DNA from: Bacteroidota bacterium
GTDB lineage: Bacteria > Bacteroidota > Bacteroidia > B-17B0 > Aurantibacillaceae
Assembly: GCA_016194985.1 (NCBI GenBank)
Contig: JACQAK010000039.1
Location: 1 to 64,000 of the forward strand
DNA length: 64,000 bases
Direction of reading: 5' to 3'
Below are positions 21,001-29,537 of the stretch, one piece after another. Position 1 is the stretch's first letter, and each line of letters starts with the position of its first letter. The notes beneath the pieces were generated by a model. The model did not search any database and was not told the origin of the DNA. It saw only the letters and a program-made list of their open reading frames with translations. A program made the translations under genes and the position numbers.

Positions 21001-21438
21001 ACCATCATATAAACTTAAAACAGAAGATTGAACACGTGCACTTGTAGCACCATGGCTTACTTTTGATAAGTCGTTTCCTTCAATTTTAATAGGACGCCCT
21101 TCGCGAGTCTTTACTAAAACAGATGCGTAATCATGCCCATCATAAAATGTAGAGGCATAAAAGTTAGCAACACCTGGCGTTACCTCTTCCGGTTTTACAA
21201 CGTAAGGAATAGATTTGTTAACAGGTGTTTCGCAAGCTGCTAAAGCAACGGCTGCTGTGGAGAAGCCCATTACTTTTAAGAAATCTCTACGGCTTGTTCC
21301 TTTAGAATTGGCATCATCACCGGTAAGGAATTCTTCCATCGGTAAAGTTTCTGCGAACTCATTGTTTTTGCTTTGTAAAAAGTCTTCGCTGTTGTTTAGT
21401 TCAGGTAGGCCTTTCCAGTATTTTTTCGACATAGTCAT
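18070..21438 (-). CDS. actB: Alternative complex III iron-sulfur / molybdopterin-like subunit ActB
   Basis: About 1,120 residues (ATG at 21438 or 21432). Near the N-terminus is SRRDFLKVMGFSTAAVALAAC, a Tat-type signal combined with a lipobox cysteine, so it should be an exported, lipid-anchored subunit. The next 700 residues are the molybdopterin-oxidoreductase-like domain, which in characterised ACIII holds no Mo cofactor. The last third is the ferredoxin-like part with four cysteine groups: CIGCAACVVAC; CQHCNHAPCETVC; CIGTRYCANNC, where one cysteine is replaced as in a 3Fe-4S site; and CSMCQQRL with CQQACP. Between the two halves is an Ala/His-rich linker (about residues 575-620, including AHHEAAAAHH) that looks like a species-specific insertion. 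The C-terminus is His/Glu-rich. Confidence 0.94.
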   Translation of the reverse strand: MTMSKKYWKGLPELNNSEDFLQSKNNEFAETLPMEEFLTGDDANSKGTSRRDFLKVMGFSTAAVALAACETPVNKSIPYVVKPEEVTPGVANFYASTFYDGHDYASVLVKTREGRPIKIEGNDLSKVSHGATSARVQSSVLSLYDGARLNGPLAKGNPTTWKNVDDAVAKSLTSGTNVILSSTIISPSTKAVIAEFTAKYPNTKHVTYDAVSYSALIKANKNVFGKSVVSSYDFSKAKTIVGVACDFLGTWLNPIEFANQYSKTRKVNRENLEMSKHYHFEANLSLTGANADERYMIKASEYGKVIASLFNEVAGATGNSKVTDAKVSNPDAAKAIAKAAKELVENKGKSIVVCGFNDEACQTLVNGINKMLDNYGKTVDVEMYYNLKQGDDKEFIDLVADLNAGKVGVLMTYNCNPVYTAPASLKFADAYKKAAVKVSFSQSLDETSQLADFVCPDNNYLESWGDANPKRGHYSLQQPTIRQIFAAPRYEGTRQVQDTLLKWSGIKSDYLSYLQGYWNNHVFPQQGKYLDFSSFWAHTLHDGVLKVSVLKDAVIAPMAKDSTGKPLMAGVAAIINEAVADTTAHVEAPVAHHEAAAAHHTAAATTEVVSSLPNPDYNKAAAAATSAKGGQFELVVYEKVGLGNGNQSNNPWLMELPDPISKVTWDNYITMNPADVTALGLNEMKRQDIIGSVVDLTVNGVTIKVPVYPQPGQTAGTIGLAVGYGRSAESMKVANGVGVNAYPFVTVANDTLQNVSLSVAVAKTAEEHKFAATQIHHTIMGREEYILREVSLNEYKTKEKEVWNPAAMLPMHGGGKKPVEEIDLWDAHPRMNNKWGLTIDMTSCIGCAACVVACTVENNVHVVGKEEVGKTREMHWLRIDRYYTSDMNREKAHEEHVGAKQMYLDMENPSLNPKVTFQPMMCQHCNHAPCETVCPVLATSHSTEGLNMMTYNRCIGTRYCANNCPFKVRRFNWFNYNANEMFTDINPAQQDLGRMVLNPDVVVRSRGVMEKCSMCQQRLQAGKLVAKAAKMPIVDGSIKTACQQACPTNAIMFGDVNDEASAINTWRNDDKNYFLLEEVGIKPTVSYLLKVRNQEEPIHHGEHASAKPAAHAEEGHKEEHHS

Positions 21439-21473
21439 CTGTGATATTTCTTGTAATTACCGGTTTCTAACAA

Positions 21474-22745
21474 TTAATAGTGACATTTAGCGCATTCAAG
21501 TCCTCCGATTTTATCAACCGTAAACTTAACATCGTACTGTCCTTTATATTTTTCTTTTAAAGCTTTGTGCATTTTGTCGTAGTAGGCGTTTCCTTCCATA
21601 GCTACTTCTGTTTTTCTGTGACACTCAATACACCATTTCATGGTTAATGGAGATTTTTGTTCAACAGTAGTCATTTTCTTCACATCACCGTGGCAGGTAG
21701 CACACTCTTGTTTACCTACTACTACGTGTTGAGAGTGATTAAAATAAACGTGATCAGGTAAAGTGTGAACTTTGATCCATTTGATAGGATTTTGAGGATT
21801 TGCATATGTTCCTGTTTTTGGATCGAAACCAGAAGCAGCGTAAATTTTTGCAATTTCTTTATCACCGTATTGAGGACCGGTTTGGATTCCTTTATGGCAG
21901 TTCATACAAATATTAACTGTTGGAATTCCGGCGTGACGTGATTTTTCAACGGAGTTGTGGCAATATTGACAAGCTATTTCGTTATCGCCGGCGTGTAATT
22001 TATGAGAGAATTTGATTGGTTGTTCAGGATGATAACCTTTTTGTGTTTGCCAATCATAGTAAACACCTAATCTGTAGCAGGCATCCCAGCATGATTTCAT
22101 TCCGCCAAACGCAATAATGATCACAAATACACCAACTAAACGACGGTGACCGCTGATCCATTCTTTTACTTCCTGGCCAAAAGTCATTTCAGGAGTTTCA
22201 GCTTTTCCTTCTTTACGATTGTAAGAGTTTTGTAATGAATGACGAACACTGCGTAAAGCACCAATGATGATAGCAATGATCACAATACCACCTAATAATA
22301 AGTATAATGGATCAATACCGCCTTTTTCTTCTTTAACTTCTCCAGATTGATCTGCAGTAGCTACTTTATCACCACCTGCACCCGGAGGAGGAGGAGGGTT
22401 TTTGATATAAGCTAAAATTGCATCAACGTCTTTGTCGGTTAACTGACCTTCAAAAACAGTCATGGCTGCTTTACCATTTTCATTGTAAATTTTGTTGGCA
22501 TACGCATCACCGCCTTTGATCAACTTTTCGTTGTTCAGGATCCAGTTGTGTAACCAATCTCCTTTTGGAGCACGGTCAAACACCCCTGCCAAGCCGGGAC
22601 CTGTTAATTTTTGGTCTGTTACTGTATGACAAACGGCACAGTTTTGCTTAAACAATTTGGCACCATCTTGTGCGTTCAATCCAAAGGAGAAAGCAAAAAA
22701 CAGGAAAACCGCGCCAAATAAGGATTTTAAAGAGAAATGAGACAT
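21474..22745 (-). CDS. actA: Alternative complex III multihaem cytochrome ActA, with fused monohaem domain
   Basis: Start chosen at ATG 22745, because MSHFSLKSLFGAVFLFFAFS is a good signal peptide; in-frame ATGs at 22757 and 22802 only add polar residues. Six haem c motifs are visible: CAVCH in an N-terminal class I domain (residues 36-40), then after a membrane helix near 130-155 (PLYLLLGGIVIIAIIIGAL) the pentahaem part with CQYCH, CMNCH, CATCH, CIECH and CAKCH at the extreme C-terminus. The pentahaem part is classical ActA, which carries electrons from ActB toward the acceptor; the extra N-terminal haem domain may act as a tethered carrier. A proline-rich linker (NPPPPPGAGG) separates the two. 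This is the first gene of the operon. Confidence 0.93.
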   Translation of the reverse strand: MSHFSLKSLFGAVFLFFAFSFGLNAQDGAKLFKQNCAVCHTVTDQKLTGPGLAGVFDRAPKGDWLHNWILNNEKLIKGGDAYANKIYNENGKAAMTVFEGQLTDKDVDAILAYIKNPPPPPGAGGDKVATADQSGEVKEEKGGIDPLYLLLGGIVIIAIIIGALRSVRHSLQNSYNRKEGKAETPEMTFGQEVKEWISGHRRLVGVFVIIIAFGGMKSCWDACYRLGVYYDWQTQKGYHPEQPIKFSHKLHAGDNEIACQYCHNSVEKSRHAGIPTVNICMNCHKGIQTGPQYGDKEIAKIYAASGFDPKTGTYANPQNPIKWIKVHTLPDHVYFNHSQHVVVGKQECATCHGDVKKMTTVEQKSPLTMKWCIECHRKTEVAMEGNAYYDKMHKALKEKYKGQYDVKFTVDKIGGLECAKCHY

Positions 22746-23076
22746 ATTATTATGCATAGAATTATATCTAATTTTGTATGTTTTAAGGCAGTTTAATGAC
22801 ACTTTAATGACAAAAAATTTCCGACAAAAATAACAGAAGATTATATAAGTCGGTAGATTTTTTTAGATTTTATTAACATCTTCTGTAATTTATAACAATT
22901 CTAAATAGCGCCTGAACTTTTTTGTTTACAGGGGATTTAGAGGGGTGTTTTTTTATATAGATGAACTATAACTTTTTTAAATCAAAGCCTTATTTTTTAT
23001 CGATGAACTAAGGGATGAGTGGTTTTAAAAATCCTAGCTATATCGCCTGCCAAAGGAGGAGAATGTCCGTTTGGAT
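22746..23076. other. Intergenic region upstream of the act operon
   Basis: This AT-rich stretch holds the leader of actA and one -7 box (listed separately). No further gene, hairpin or repeat could be supported; the poly-T runs near 22917-22960 have no matching stem. Confidence 0.5.
22825..22832 (-). promoter_or_regulatory. -7 promoter box of the act-cox operon
   Basis: On the minus strand this reads TATTTTTG, matching TAnnTTTG, about 80 bases before the chosen actA start. No clear TTTG -33 box was found 17-23 bases upstream of it, so control by an activator or a weak -33 is possible. Confidence 0.45.
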
Positions 23077-23535
23077 TTAATCTTCCCAGTAATCGATAAT
23101 CAGACCATCGTTTGGACTAATGCCAATTGAGCGTTTTTCGGTTCCAAAATTAATAATGAGGGCATCGTTTAAAAACTGCTCGTCTTCGCGGCTTAATTCA
23201 AAGGCTTCGATGGTTTCTCCAATCACATCGGTCCACATTTTGGTAGTGGATGCGTCAATAGGAATCATTCTGATCTTATCTCCGAATTCCTGTTTTAGTT
23301 GGGCTTTTTCCTCTTCAAAACTAAAATCTGCCAGAATATCAATGCCCGTACTTTCTTCGTTACAGGTAATCACTAAATTGGTATCGTCTGTAAATACTAA
23401 TTCTACATTATCAATCAGGTCTACCTGTGCATCAGGGTTAAAGCGATTGACCCAAAAATAGATAACTACTTTTTTAAGTGTTTTGCCTTCGGCGGCGGTT
23501 AATAATTTTAGCTGGTGATCGGTAAAGTGAGACAT
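23077..23535 (-). CDS. Acidic cytoplasmic protein of unknown function
   Basis: 152 residues, no signal peptide, no membrane segment and no motif I recognise. It is acidic and looks alpha/beta. It begins MSHFTDHQLKLLTAAEGKTL and ends IGISPNDGLIIDYWED. The regular alternation of hydrophobic and charged residues and the good codon pattern make it a believable gene. It stands between the act operon promoter region and an inverted repeat, on the same strand as ACMSD, from which it is separated by 93 bases. Partner and role cannot be inferred. Confidence 0.7.
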   Translation of the reverse strand: MSHFTDHQLKLLTAAEGKTLKKVVIYFWVNRFNPDAQVDLIDNVELVFTDDTNLVITCNEESTGIDILADFSFEEEKAQLKQEFGDKIRMIPIDASTTKMWTDVIGETIEAFELSREDEQFLNDALIINFGTEKRSIGISPNDGLIIDYWED

Positions 23536-23568
23536 ATTTTTAGTGATGAGTTATAAGTGATGAGTTAT

Positions 23569-23620
23569 GAGATGGGGTATAAATCATGAATTATAAAACT
23601 CATAACTTATAGCCCATCTC
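23569..23620. repeat. Inverted repeat between ACMSD and the orphan gene
   Basis: Arms of 14 bases, 23569-23582 (GAGATGGGGTATAA) and 23607-23620 (TTATAGCCCATCTC), pair with one mismatch across a 24-base spacer that also contains partly matching GAGTTATGAG-like sequence. Just upstream, GTGATGAGTTAT occurs twice in tandem. It could be a terminator for ACMSD on the minus strand or a repeated intergenic element. Confidence 0.55.
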
Positions 23621-23628
23621 TCTTAACT

Positions 23629-24618
23629 TTATAAAGATAGCCATGCTTTGGCGGCGGTTCCCATAATGATCGTTTTTTCGTTATCGGAAAGTGGTGCTTC
23701 GCGAACTAACGTTCCAGGCACTGCTTCTCCTAAAGGAAACGGATAATCAGATCCCTGAACGACTTTATCTGCACCTACCAGATCAATAATGTATTGCAGC
23801 ATTTTATGATCGCATACATGTGAATCGACCCAGAATTTCCCCAGGTATTTTTTCGGATTAAATTCATTATCGATGGCTACAAGATCAGGACGGCACTCCC
23901 AGCCATGTTCAATGCGGCTGATGGTGGGCAGGAAAGATCCTCCTCCGTGAGCAAAACAAACTTTCAGATTGGGGTATTTTTCGAAGATACCGCCAAATAT
24001 CATAGAGCAAATAGCGCGACTGATCTCTGCCGGCATACCTACCAGCCATGGTAACCAGTATTTGGTCATGTGTTCTTGCCCCATCATTTGCCATGGATGT
24101 ACTAAAATAGCGGCATTTAATCGTTCGCAGGCGGCCCAGAATTCGTGAAACTGTGGTTCTCCTAAATTTATATTATTAACATTGCTTCCTATCTGAACGC
24201 CTTTAAACCCTATACTCATGCAGCGTTCCAATTCCTGAACAGCTAACTTAGTATCCTGCATAGGTACGGTAGCCAGTCCGATAAATTTATCAGGATAACG
24301 GTTTACGGTTTGCGCTATATCATCATTTAAAAACTGAGAAATCTCAAGGCAATCGTTTGGTTTGGCATCATAACTAAACATTACCGGAATGGTGCAAATG
24401 ACCTGCATATCAGCTTTATGTTCTGCCATCTCCTTAATACGAACTTCGGGATCCCAGCAATTTTCAACGATTTCCCGGAAGCGTTTATCGCCCTGCATCA
24501 TCCAGGCTCTGCCAGGTTGATGGTGGTCTAACTGAATAAAATTACCATACCCGAATTTTTTAGTGAAATCGGGAATGTGTTTCGGGATAATATGTGTGTG
24601 AGTATCTATTGTAAACAT
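23629..24618 (-). CDS. acmsD: 2-amino-3-carboxymuconate-6-semialdehyde decarboxylase (ACMSD)
   Basis: 329 residues, an amidohydrolase-superfamily TIM barrel. The metal ligands are visible: HTH in IDTHTHIIP at the N-terminus, His in AAILVHPWQMMG near residue 175, His in CFAHGGGSFLPT near 225, and Asp in GSDYPFPLG near 293. The HPWQMMG and HGGGSFLPT segments are typical of ACMSD rather than of other amidohydrolases. It decarboxylates the product of 3-hydroxyanthranilate dioxygenase, the enzyme encoded at 5131-5655, diverting carbon away from quinolinate and NAD toward full oxidation. The kynurenine genes are therefore split over 18 kb and both strands. Length and start are normal. Confidence 0.9.
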   Translation of the reverse strand: MFTIDTHTHIIPKHIPDFTKKFGYGNFIQLDHHQPGRAWMMQGDKRFREIVENCWDPEVRIKEMAEHKADMQVICTIPVMFSYDAKPNDCLEISQFLNDDIAQTVNRYPDKFIGLATVPMQDTKLAVQELERCMSIGFKGVQIGSNVNNINLGEPQFHEFWAACERLNAAILVHPWQMMGQEHMTKYWLPWLVGMPAEISRAICSMIFGGIFEKYPNLKVCFAHGGGSFLPTISRIEHGWECRPDLVAIDNEFNPKKYLGKFWVDSHVCDHKMLQYIIDLVGADKVVQGSDYPFPLGEAVPGTLVREAPLSDNEKTIIMGTAAKAWLSL

Positions 24619-24683
24619 GGGTTAAATTTACTACTTTGAAAAGAAAGTAAAGCAATAAATTATTTACCGGAAACAGAAAAAGC

Positions 24684-25574
24684 CTAGCGGGATGGTTTTA
24701 ACTTCAGGTTACTGAGTAATGAGGCCAGCGCTCCGCTGTTGCGGTTCAGTTTACCAAAGATTCTTAGTACATAATCCAGATTATCGGTTTGGATAAAGTC
24801 CGGTTGTTTTGAAATGGCGTCGTAATTTTCTTTGTTTGTGTCTAAGCCATATAAGGTCACTCTTACATTGCGGCTATGCGCATCTGCTATCTGAGCAGCA
24901 TTGATAGTATTGTTATCAACGGAGATGCCATAAAAGCCATTTTCAGACGCTGTTTTAATATCATTATCGATGTCTTGTGCCAGATAAAATAATTTCAAAT
25001 ATGCGTTTTGTGATTTGACTAAATTTAAAAAGGCGGGATCTGAACTCTCCACAAAGACATTTTGATCGAGGCCATAATTAGTAACGGTTGATGCGATGCT
25101 TTTGGCAAAACGTTGTTAGTACTCGTTATCATCTCCGGTTCCGGGCGTTAGTTTGCAATCGAATGTAAAGGTATATTTTGAAGGAGAGCCGATCGTTTGA
25201 ATAAACTCCTCAAAGGAAATCACATTGAGATTTTTCAGGATCAATGAATGTAAGCGGCATGTTTCTATATCCGACCAGTTCAAATCTCTGATAACGCCCC
25301 CGCACTCTGTGATACTGGATAAATCGTCGTTATGAAAGATTACCAATACACCATCTTTGGTAACCTGAATATCCATTTCGGTTCCATCGGCTCCTTTATT
25401 TAAGCAGGTTTCGAGACTTAATAATGTATTGGCGGGATAAACCGATTTGGAACCCATGCCTGCATGGCCAAAACAGCCAATCTTGTCTCCGTTGAGATTA
25501 TCTAATGAGATATTTTTTTTGCAGGAGAAGGCGCCCAAAAACAGGATAATAGCCAGGATTAGTTTAAAGTTCAT
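24684..25574 (-). pseudogene. Glycerophosphodiester phosphodiesterase lipoprotein, broken by one in-frame TAA
   Basis: The frame is continuous from ATG 25574 to the stop at 24684, apart from a TAA at 25118-25116; reading through it gives NEY-stop-QRFAKSIASTVTNYGL with no shift. The N-terminus is a lipoprotein signal (LGAFSCKKN). GDPD motifs follow: GCFGHAGMG in place of the usual HRG, GADGTEMDIQVTKDGVLVIF, HNDD, and FTFDCKL; the C-terminal half has the TIM-barrel strands ending in VTLYGLDT and FIQTDNLDYVL. The intact enzyme would hydrolyse glycerophosphodiesters outside the inner membrane. The TAA is one base change from CAA or AAA, so a point mutation or a base-call error explains it. About 120 bases separate the gene from the DUF885 gene upstream. 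Confidence 0.88.
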
Positions 25575-25694
25575 AGGACAGCGGTTAAGTAAAAAATTCT
25601 TTTTACTCTGACCTTAGGTCGCTACGAAGGTTTAATATAAATTCCCTCAAAGTTATACTTAGAGGTGAATGGATAAGATGTGGCGGTTAATGGA

Positions 25695-27440
25695 TTATTT
25701 ACTGTTGGTCATCAACTCTTTAATGTACTTAACAGGAGCGCTGCCATAACTTAAAAATTTTTCATGAAACTGCTTTAAGTTGAATTTGTCGCCTTGTGCT
25801 TTTTTTAATTCTTCTCTGAAATCGTAGATCTCTGTAAAGCCTGTGAAATAGGAGCAAAGCTGAACCTGAGTTACTGATACGCGTTTCCACTTTCCTTCTG
25901 CCTCTGCTTTTTGTTGGAAGGCTTCGTCTACTAATAAATGCATGGCGTCTTCTTTGCTTAAGTTATTAGCATGAACACCATAATCTAAAATAGTGTTGCA
26001 GGTACTACGTAAATTCCATTTGTAATACATCAGCCACATTTCTTTTTCATTATTACCGTATCCGTTTTCTAACATCATACGTTCGGTGTATACAGCCCAG
26101 CCTTCTACCATAGCCCCATTACCAAAAATAGATTTGATAATGCTTGGCGATTGATTGGAGTATACTAACTGTGTGTAGTGTCCCGGAATGGCTTCATGAA
26201 TATTTAAGATCTGAAGGATGTAATAATTGTATTCTCTTAAATAACTTTCGATGCGGTCTTTTTCCCAACCAGCAAAGCTGCCTACATTATAATAGGTGTT
26301 TCCGTTTTTATCATACGGACCGGGAGATGAGATAGAGGCACCTGCTACGCCAGCCATATACGCCGGTTCTTTGCGCACTACTAATGGTTTTGAAGGGTCG
26401 ATATAAATTAAATCTTTTTGTTTGATAAAGTTAACGAGTCTGGGGATCTGGTGTTCGATCTCTGTTTGAAAAGAATCTGCCTGCACATGTTTCACAGAGA
26501 TCACATCTATTAACTGTTTAATAGCCACCAATTTATCTTCCGGCATTTTTTTATCTTTCATATAGCCGGCCCAAAGCTCTTTGGTGATGTCAAACATTTT
26601 AGCATGTAAGTCGGCTTTATGTTCTACCGCTTTTTTATAGATCTCGTCGGCCGTGTAGCTCGACTGAATATCATGCTCGAATTTCCTGGCATATAATTCT
26701 TTTCCTAAGCGAAAGCTGCGCGGCGTGGTATTTTTAAGATCTTTTAAGAAGTTCGCGTAGTCATTTATGGCAGTGATAACCTCCTTAGCTCTTGCTAAAA
26801 TTTGTTCTTTTTGTTTGGCATCTAAATGTGATTTATTTAAGGCTACTTTTAAATCCGTATCAAAGGTGGATATACCACCCAGGTTTTGATCAATGGCTAA
26901 TTGTGTGTGTTCTATCGTTGGGTTTTTGATTTGCTGCTTGGCCGTTTCATAATACGCTTTTACGTTTTTCATACGTAAATAAAAATTTTGTAAACGAGTA
27001 TCTAATGAGTCATAATTGTTGGCCAGCATTTCCGCAAAACTTCCGCACACATTGTATTCAGAAGGATTCCATTCGTAGGATTTGAATTGAGTGGTGTACC
27101 ATTCGGTAGATGTTAATTGTCCTTCGATGAGGTGATAATCCGTTTTGTTATTATCCGATAAGGCATTTAGATCAAATGTTTTCAAAGAATCTGAGTTGGC
27201 TTTGCAAAAAGCCAGTTCTTTTGTTCGTTGTGCCTCATCCGGAATCGTTAATACACTATCATAGTTATGAAAACCCTGACTACTGGCCCATCCGGGGTAT
27301 AGTTCCCATAAATGCAGAATAAAACGCTCTTTATAGGCATCAAAGGCGGCATCCTGATTTTGAGAAGTTGCTTCTGATTTTTTTTCGCTGCTGCAGGCAG
27401 CAAAAACAATAAGGGCACACAGTGTAATGAGGTTTTTCAT
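25695..27440 (-). CDS. DUF885 family lipoprotein, putative zinc peptidase
   Basis: 581 residues with an N-terminal lipoprotein signal (ALIVFAACSSEKKSE). The C-terminal half has HEAIPGHYTQL (HExxxH type) and, about 40 residues later, EGWAVYTERM. Together these are the DUF885 signature thought to bind a metal, related to gluzincin-like peptidases. The length (about 580) is typical. It is predicted to sit in the periplasm or on the outer membrane. It follows hutU by 9 bases, so the two are likely one transcript, and a role in peptide or amino-acid breakdown fits the neighbour. Catalytic activity has seldom been tested in this family. Confidence 0.82.
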   Translation of the reverse strand: MKNLITLCALIVFAACSSEKKSEATSQNQDAAFDAYKERFILHLWELYPGWASSQGFHNYDSVLTIPDEAQRTKELAFCKANSDSLKTFDLNALSDNNKTDYHLIEGQLTSTEWYTTQFKSYEWNPSEYNVCGSFAEMLANNYDSLDTRLQNFYLRMKNVKAYYETAKQQIKNPTIEHTQLAIDQNLGGISTFDTDLKVALNKSHLDAKQKEQILARAKEVITAINDYANFLKDLKNTTPRSFRLGKELYARKFEHDIQSSYTADEIYKKAVEHKADLHAKMFDITKELWAGYMKDKKMPEDKLVAIKQLIDVISVKHVQADSFQTEIEHQIPRLVNFIKQKDLIYIDPSKPLVVRKEPAYMAGVAGASISSPGPYDKNGNTYYNVGSFAGWEKDRIESYLREYNYYILQILNIHEAIPGHYTQLVYSNQSPSIIKSIFGNGAMVEGWAVYTERMMLENGYGNNEKEMWLMYYKWNLRSTCNTILDYGVHANNLSKEDAMHLLVDEAFQQKAEAEGKWKRVSVTQVQLCSYFTGFTEIYDFREELKKAQGDKFNLKQFHEKFLSYGSAPVKYIKELMTNSK

Positions 27441-27449
27441 GAATGAGGT

Positions 27450-29483
27450 TTAAAATAGATTATTTAAAATAGTTTCGTCTACCAAATTAGGAAGCGTTAC
27501 TTTTAGATTAGGCGTGCGTTCCATTTCGCGTTTGATGGCAAAATTCGCTTCTTTGTTGCGGGCCCAGCTACGACGGGCAATTCCATTATTCACATCCCAG
27601 AATAACATGGACTTTAAACGTCTGTCGGCATCGGCACTTCCGTCCAACACCAATCCAAAACCACCGTTAATCACTTCTCCCCAACCAACACCACCACCGT
27701 TGTGCAAACTGATCCAGGTAGCGCCACGGAAACTGTCGCCAACAAAATTTTGAACGGCCATATCTGCGGTGTATTTGGAACCATCATAAATATTGGATGT
27801 TTCACGATAAGGCGAATCGGTTCCGCTTACATCGTGGTGATCGCGTCCTAAAACCACCGGCGCTGAAATTTCTTTATTGGCAATAGCTTTATTAATAGCT
27901 TCAGCTATTTTTACTCGACCCTCGCTATCAGCATATAAAATGCGGGCTTGCGAACCAACCACTAATTTATTTTTCATCGCATCACGAATCCAGATGATAT
28001 TATCGCTTAGTTGTTGTTTGATTTCTGCAGGAGCTGTTTTGTAAATTTCTTCTAACACTCCCAGGGCAATTTCATCGGTTTTGCGTAAATCATTTTCGTT
28101 GGCACTGGTGCAAACCCAACGGAAAGGCCCAAAACCGTAATCAAAACACATGGGCCCTAAAATATCCTGCACATAACTTTTATATTTAAAAGTAGCGCCA
28201 ACGTGCCCGCCTTTAATGGCTTTTTCTGTTTCGTAAATATCGGCACCCGCTCTTCCGGCTTCCAATAAAAAGGCATTTCCGTAGTCGAAGAAATACATGC
28301 CTTTGGCGGTTAATGTATTTACGGCATTTGCATGACGTACTAACGTTTTCTGAACTTCCTCTTTAAATTTATCAGGATCAGAAGCCATTAAGGCATTACT
28401 TTCTTCTAATGATAAACCGGCGGGATAATAACCACCAGCCCATGGATTGTGTAAAGACGATTGATCAGAACCAATATCCACAGGCATGTTTTCTTTTACC
28501 AAACGTTCCCATAAATCAACCACATTGCCCTGATAGGCCAATGACACTGCTTCTTTAGTTGATTGCGCTGTTTTGATGCGAGGGATTAATAAATCCAGAT
28601 CATCAAATACCTCATCTACCCAACCTTGTGAGTGGCGCGTATGAACTGCTTTAGGATTAATCTCTGCGGTTACCGAAACCAGATTGGCAATTTTTGCTGC
28701 TTTGGGTTGAGCACCACTCATACCTCCCAAGCCACAGGTAACAAATAATTTTCCTTTACGCTCTTCTTCTGTTTTACAGATTTTACGGGCAGCATTCATG
28801 ACTGTGATGCAGGTACCATGTACAATACCTTGCGGACCAATATACATGAATGAGCCGGCTGTCATTTGCCCGTATTGAGTAACGCCTAAGGCATTAAATT
28901 TTTCCCAATCATCCGGCTTGCTGTAGTTAGGAATCATCATGCCGTTTGTAACCACTACTCGGGGAGCATCTTTATGCGATGGGAATAAACCCATTGGATG
29001 CCCACTATATAATACCAATGTTTGTTCATCGGTCATAGTAGCCAGATACTGCATGGTTAACAGATACTGGGCCCAGTTTTGAAACACAGAGCCGTTACCG
29101 CCATAGGTAATTAATTCATGCGGATGCTGTGCCACCGCATAATCTAAATTATTACTCAGCATATGCATAATAGCAGCTGCCTGCAAACTCTTATGAGGGT
29201 ACTCATTAATAGGGCGGGCAAAAATTTTATAATCCGGGCGGAAACGATACATATAAATACGGCCGTATGTTTTTAGTTCTTCTGCAAACTCTTTGGCTAA
29301 AATAGCATGATGCTTGGGCTCGAAATAACGCAAAGCATTTTGAATGGCCAGTTTTTTTTCTTCTCCATTTAAACTATCTTTACGTTTTGGTGCATGATTA
29401 ATCGTGCTTTCGTAAGATTTTGGCTGAGGTAATTCGGAAGGAATACCGTTAAGTATATGTTGTTGAAATGCGTTTAATTCCAT
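27450..29483 (-). CDS. hutU: Urocanate hydratase
   Basis: 677 residues, the longer form found in Bacteroidota. Clear segments are LITYGGNGSVFQNWAQYLL, LYSGHPMGLFPSHKDAPRVV, the NAD-binding region VTCGLGGMSGAQPKAAKIA and the cysteine region GPFRWVCTSANENDL. It converts urocanate to imidazolonepropionate in histidine degradation, cytoplasmic, using tightly bound NAD as an electrophile. The other hut genes are not in the window. It is likely co-transcribed with the DUF885 gene just downstream. No anomaly seen. Confidence 0.95.
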   Translation of the reverse strand: MELNAFQQHILNGIPSELPQPKSYESTINHAPKRKDSLNGEEKKLAIQNALRYFEPKHHAILAKEFAEELKTYGRIYMYRFRPDYKIFARPINEYPHKSLQAAAIMHMLSNNLDYAVAQHPHELITYGGNGSVFQNWAQYLLTMQYLATMTDEQTLVLYSGHPMGLFPSHKDAPRVVVTNGMMIPNYSKPDDWEKFNALGVTQYGQMTAGSFMYIGPQGIVHGTCITVMNAARKICKTEEERKGKLFVTCGLGGMSGAQPKAAKIANLVSVTAEINPKAVHTRHSQGWVDEVFDDLDLLIPRIKTAQSTKEAVSLAYQGNVVDLWERLVKENMPVDIGSDQSSLHNPWAGGYYPAGLSLEESNALMASDPDKFKEEVQKTLVRHANAVNTLTAKGMYFFDYGNAFLLEAGRAGADIYETEKAIKGGHVGATFKYKSYVQDILGPMCFDYGFGPFRWVCTSANENDLRKTDEIALGVLEEIYKTAPAEIKQQLSDNIIWIRDAMKNKLVVGSQARILYADSEGRVKIAEAINKAIANKEISAPVVLGRDHHDVSGTDSPYRETSNIYDGSKYTADMAVQNFVGDSFRGATWISLHNGGGVGWGEVINGGFGLVLDGSADADRRLKSMLFWDVNNGIARRSWARNKEANFAIKREMERTPNLKVTLPNLVDETILNNLF

Positions 29484-29537
29484 AACGTAAGATTGAGTGA
29501 TATTGATTTATTTGACGTGTTGAATTTACAAGATTTT

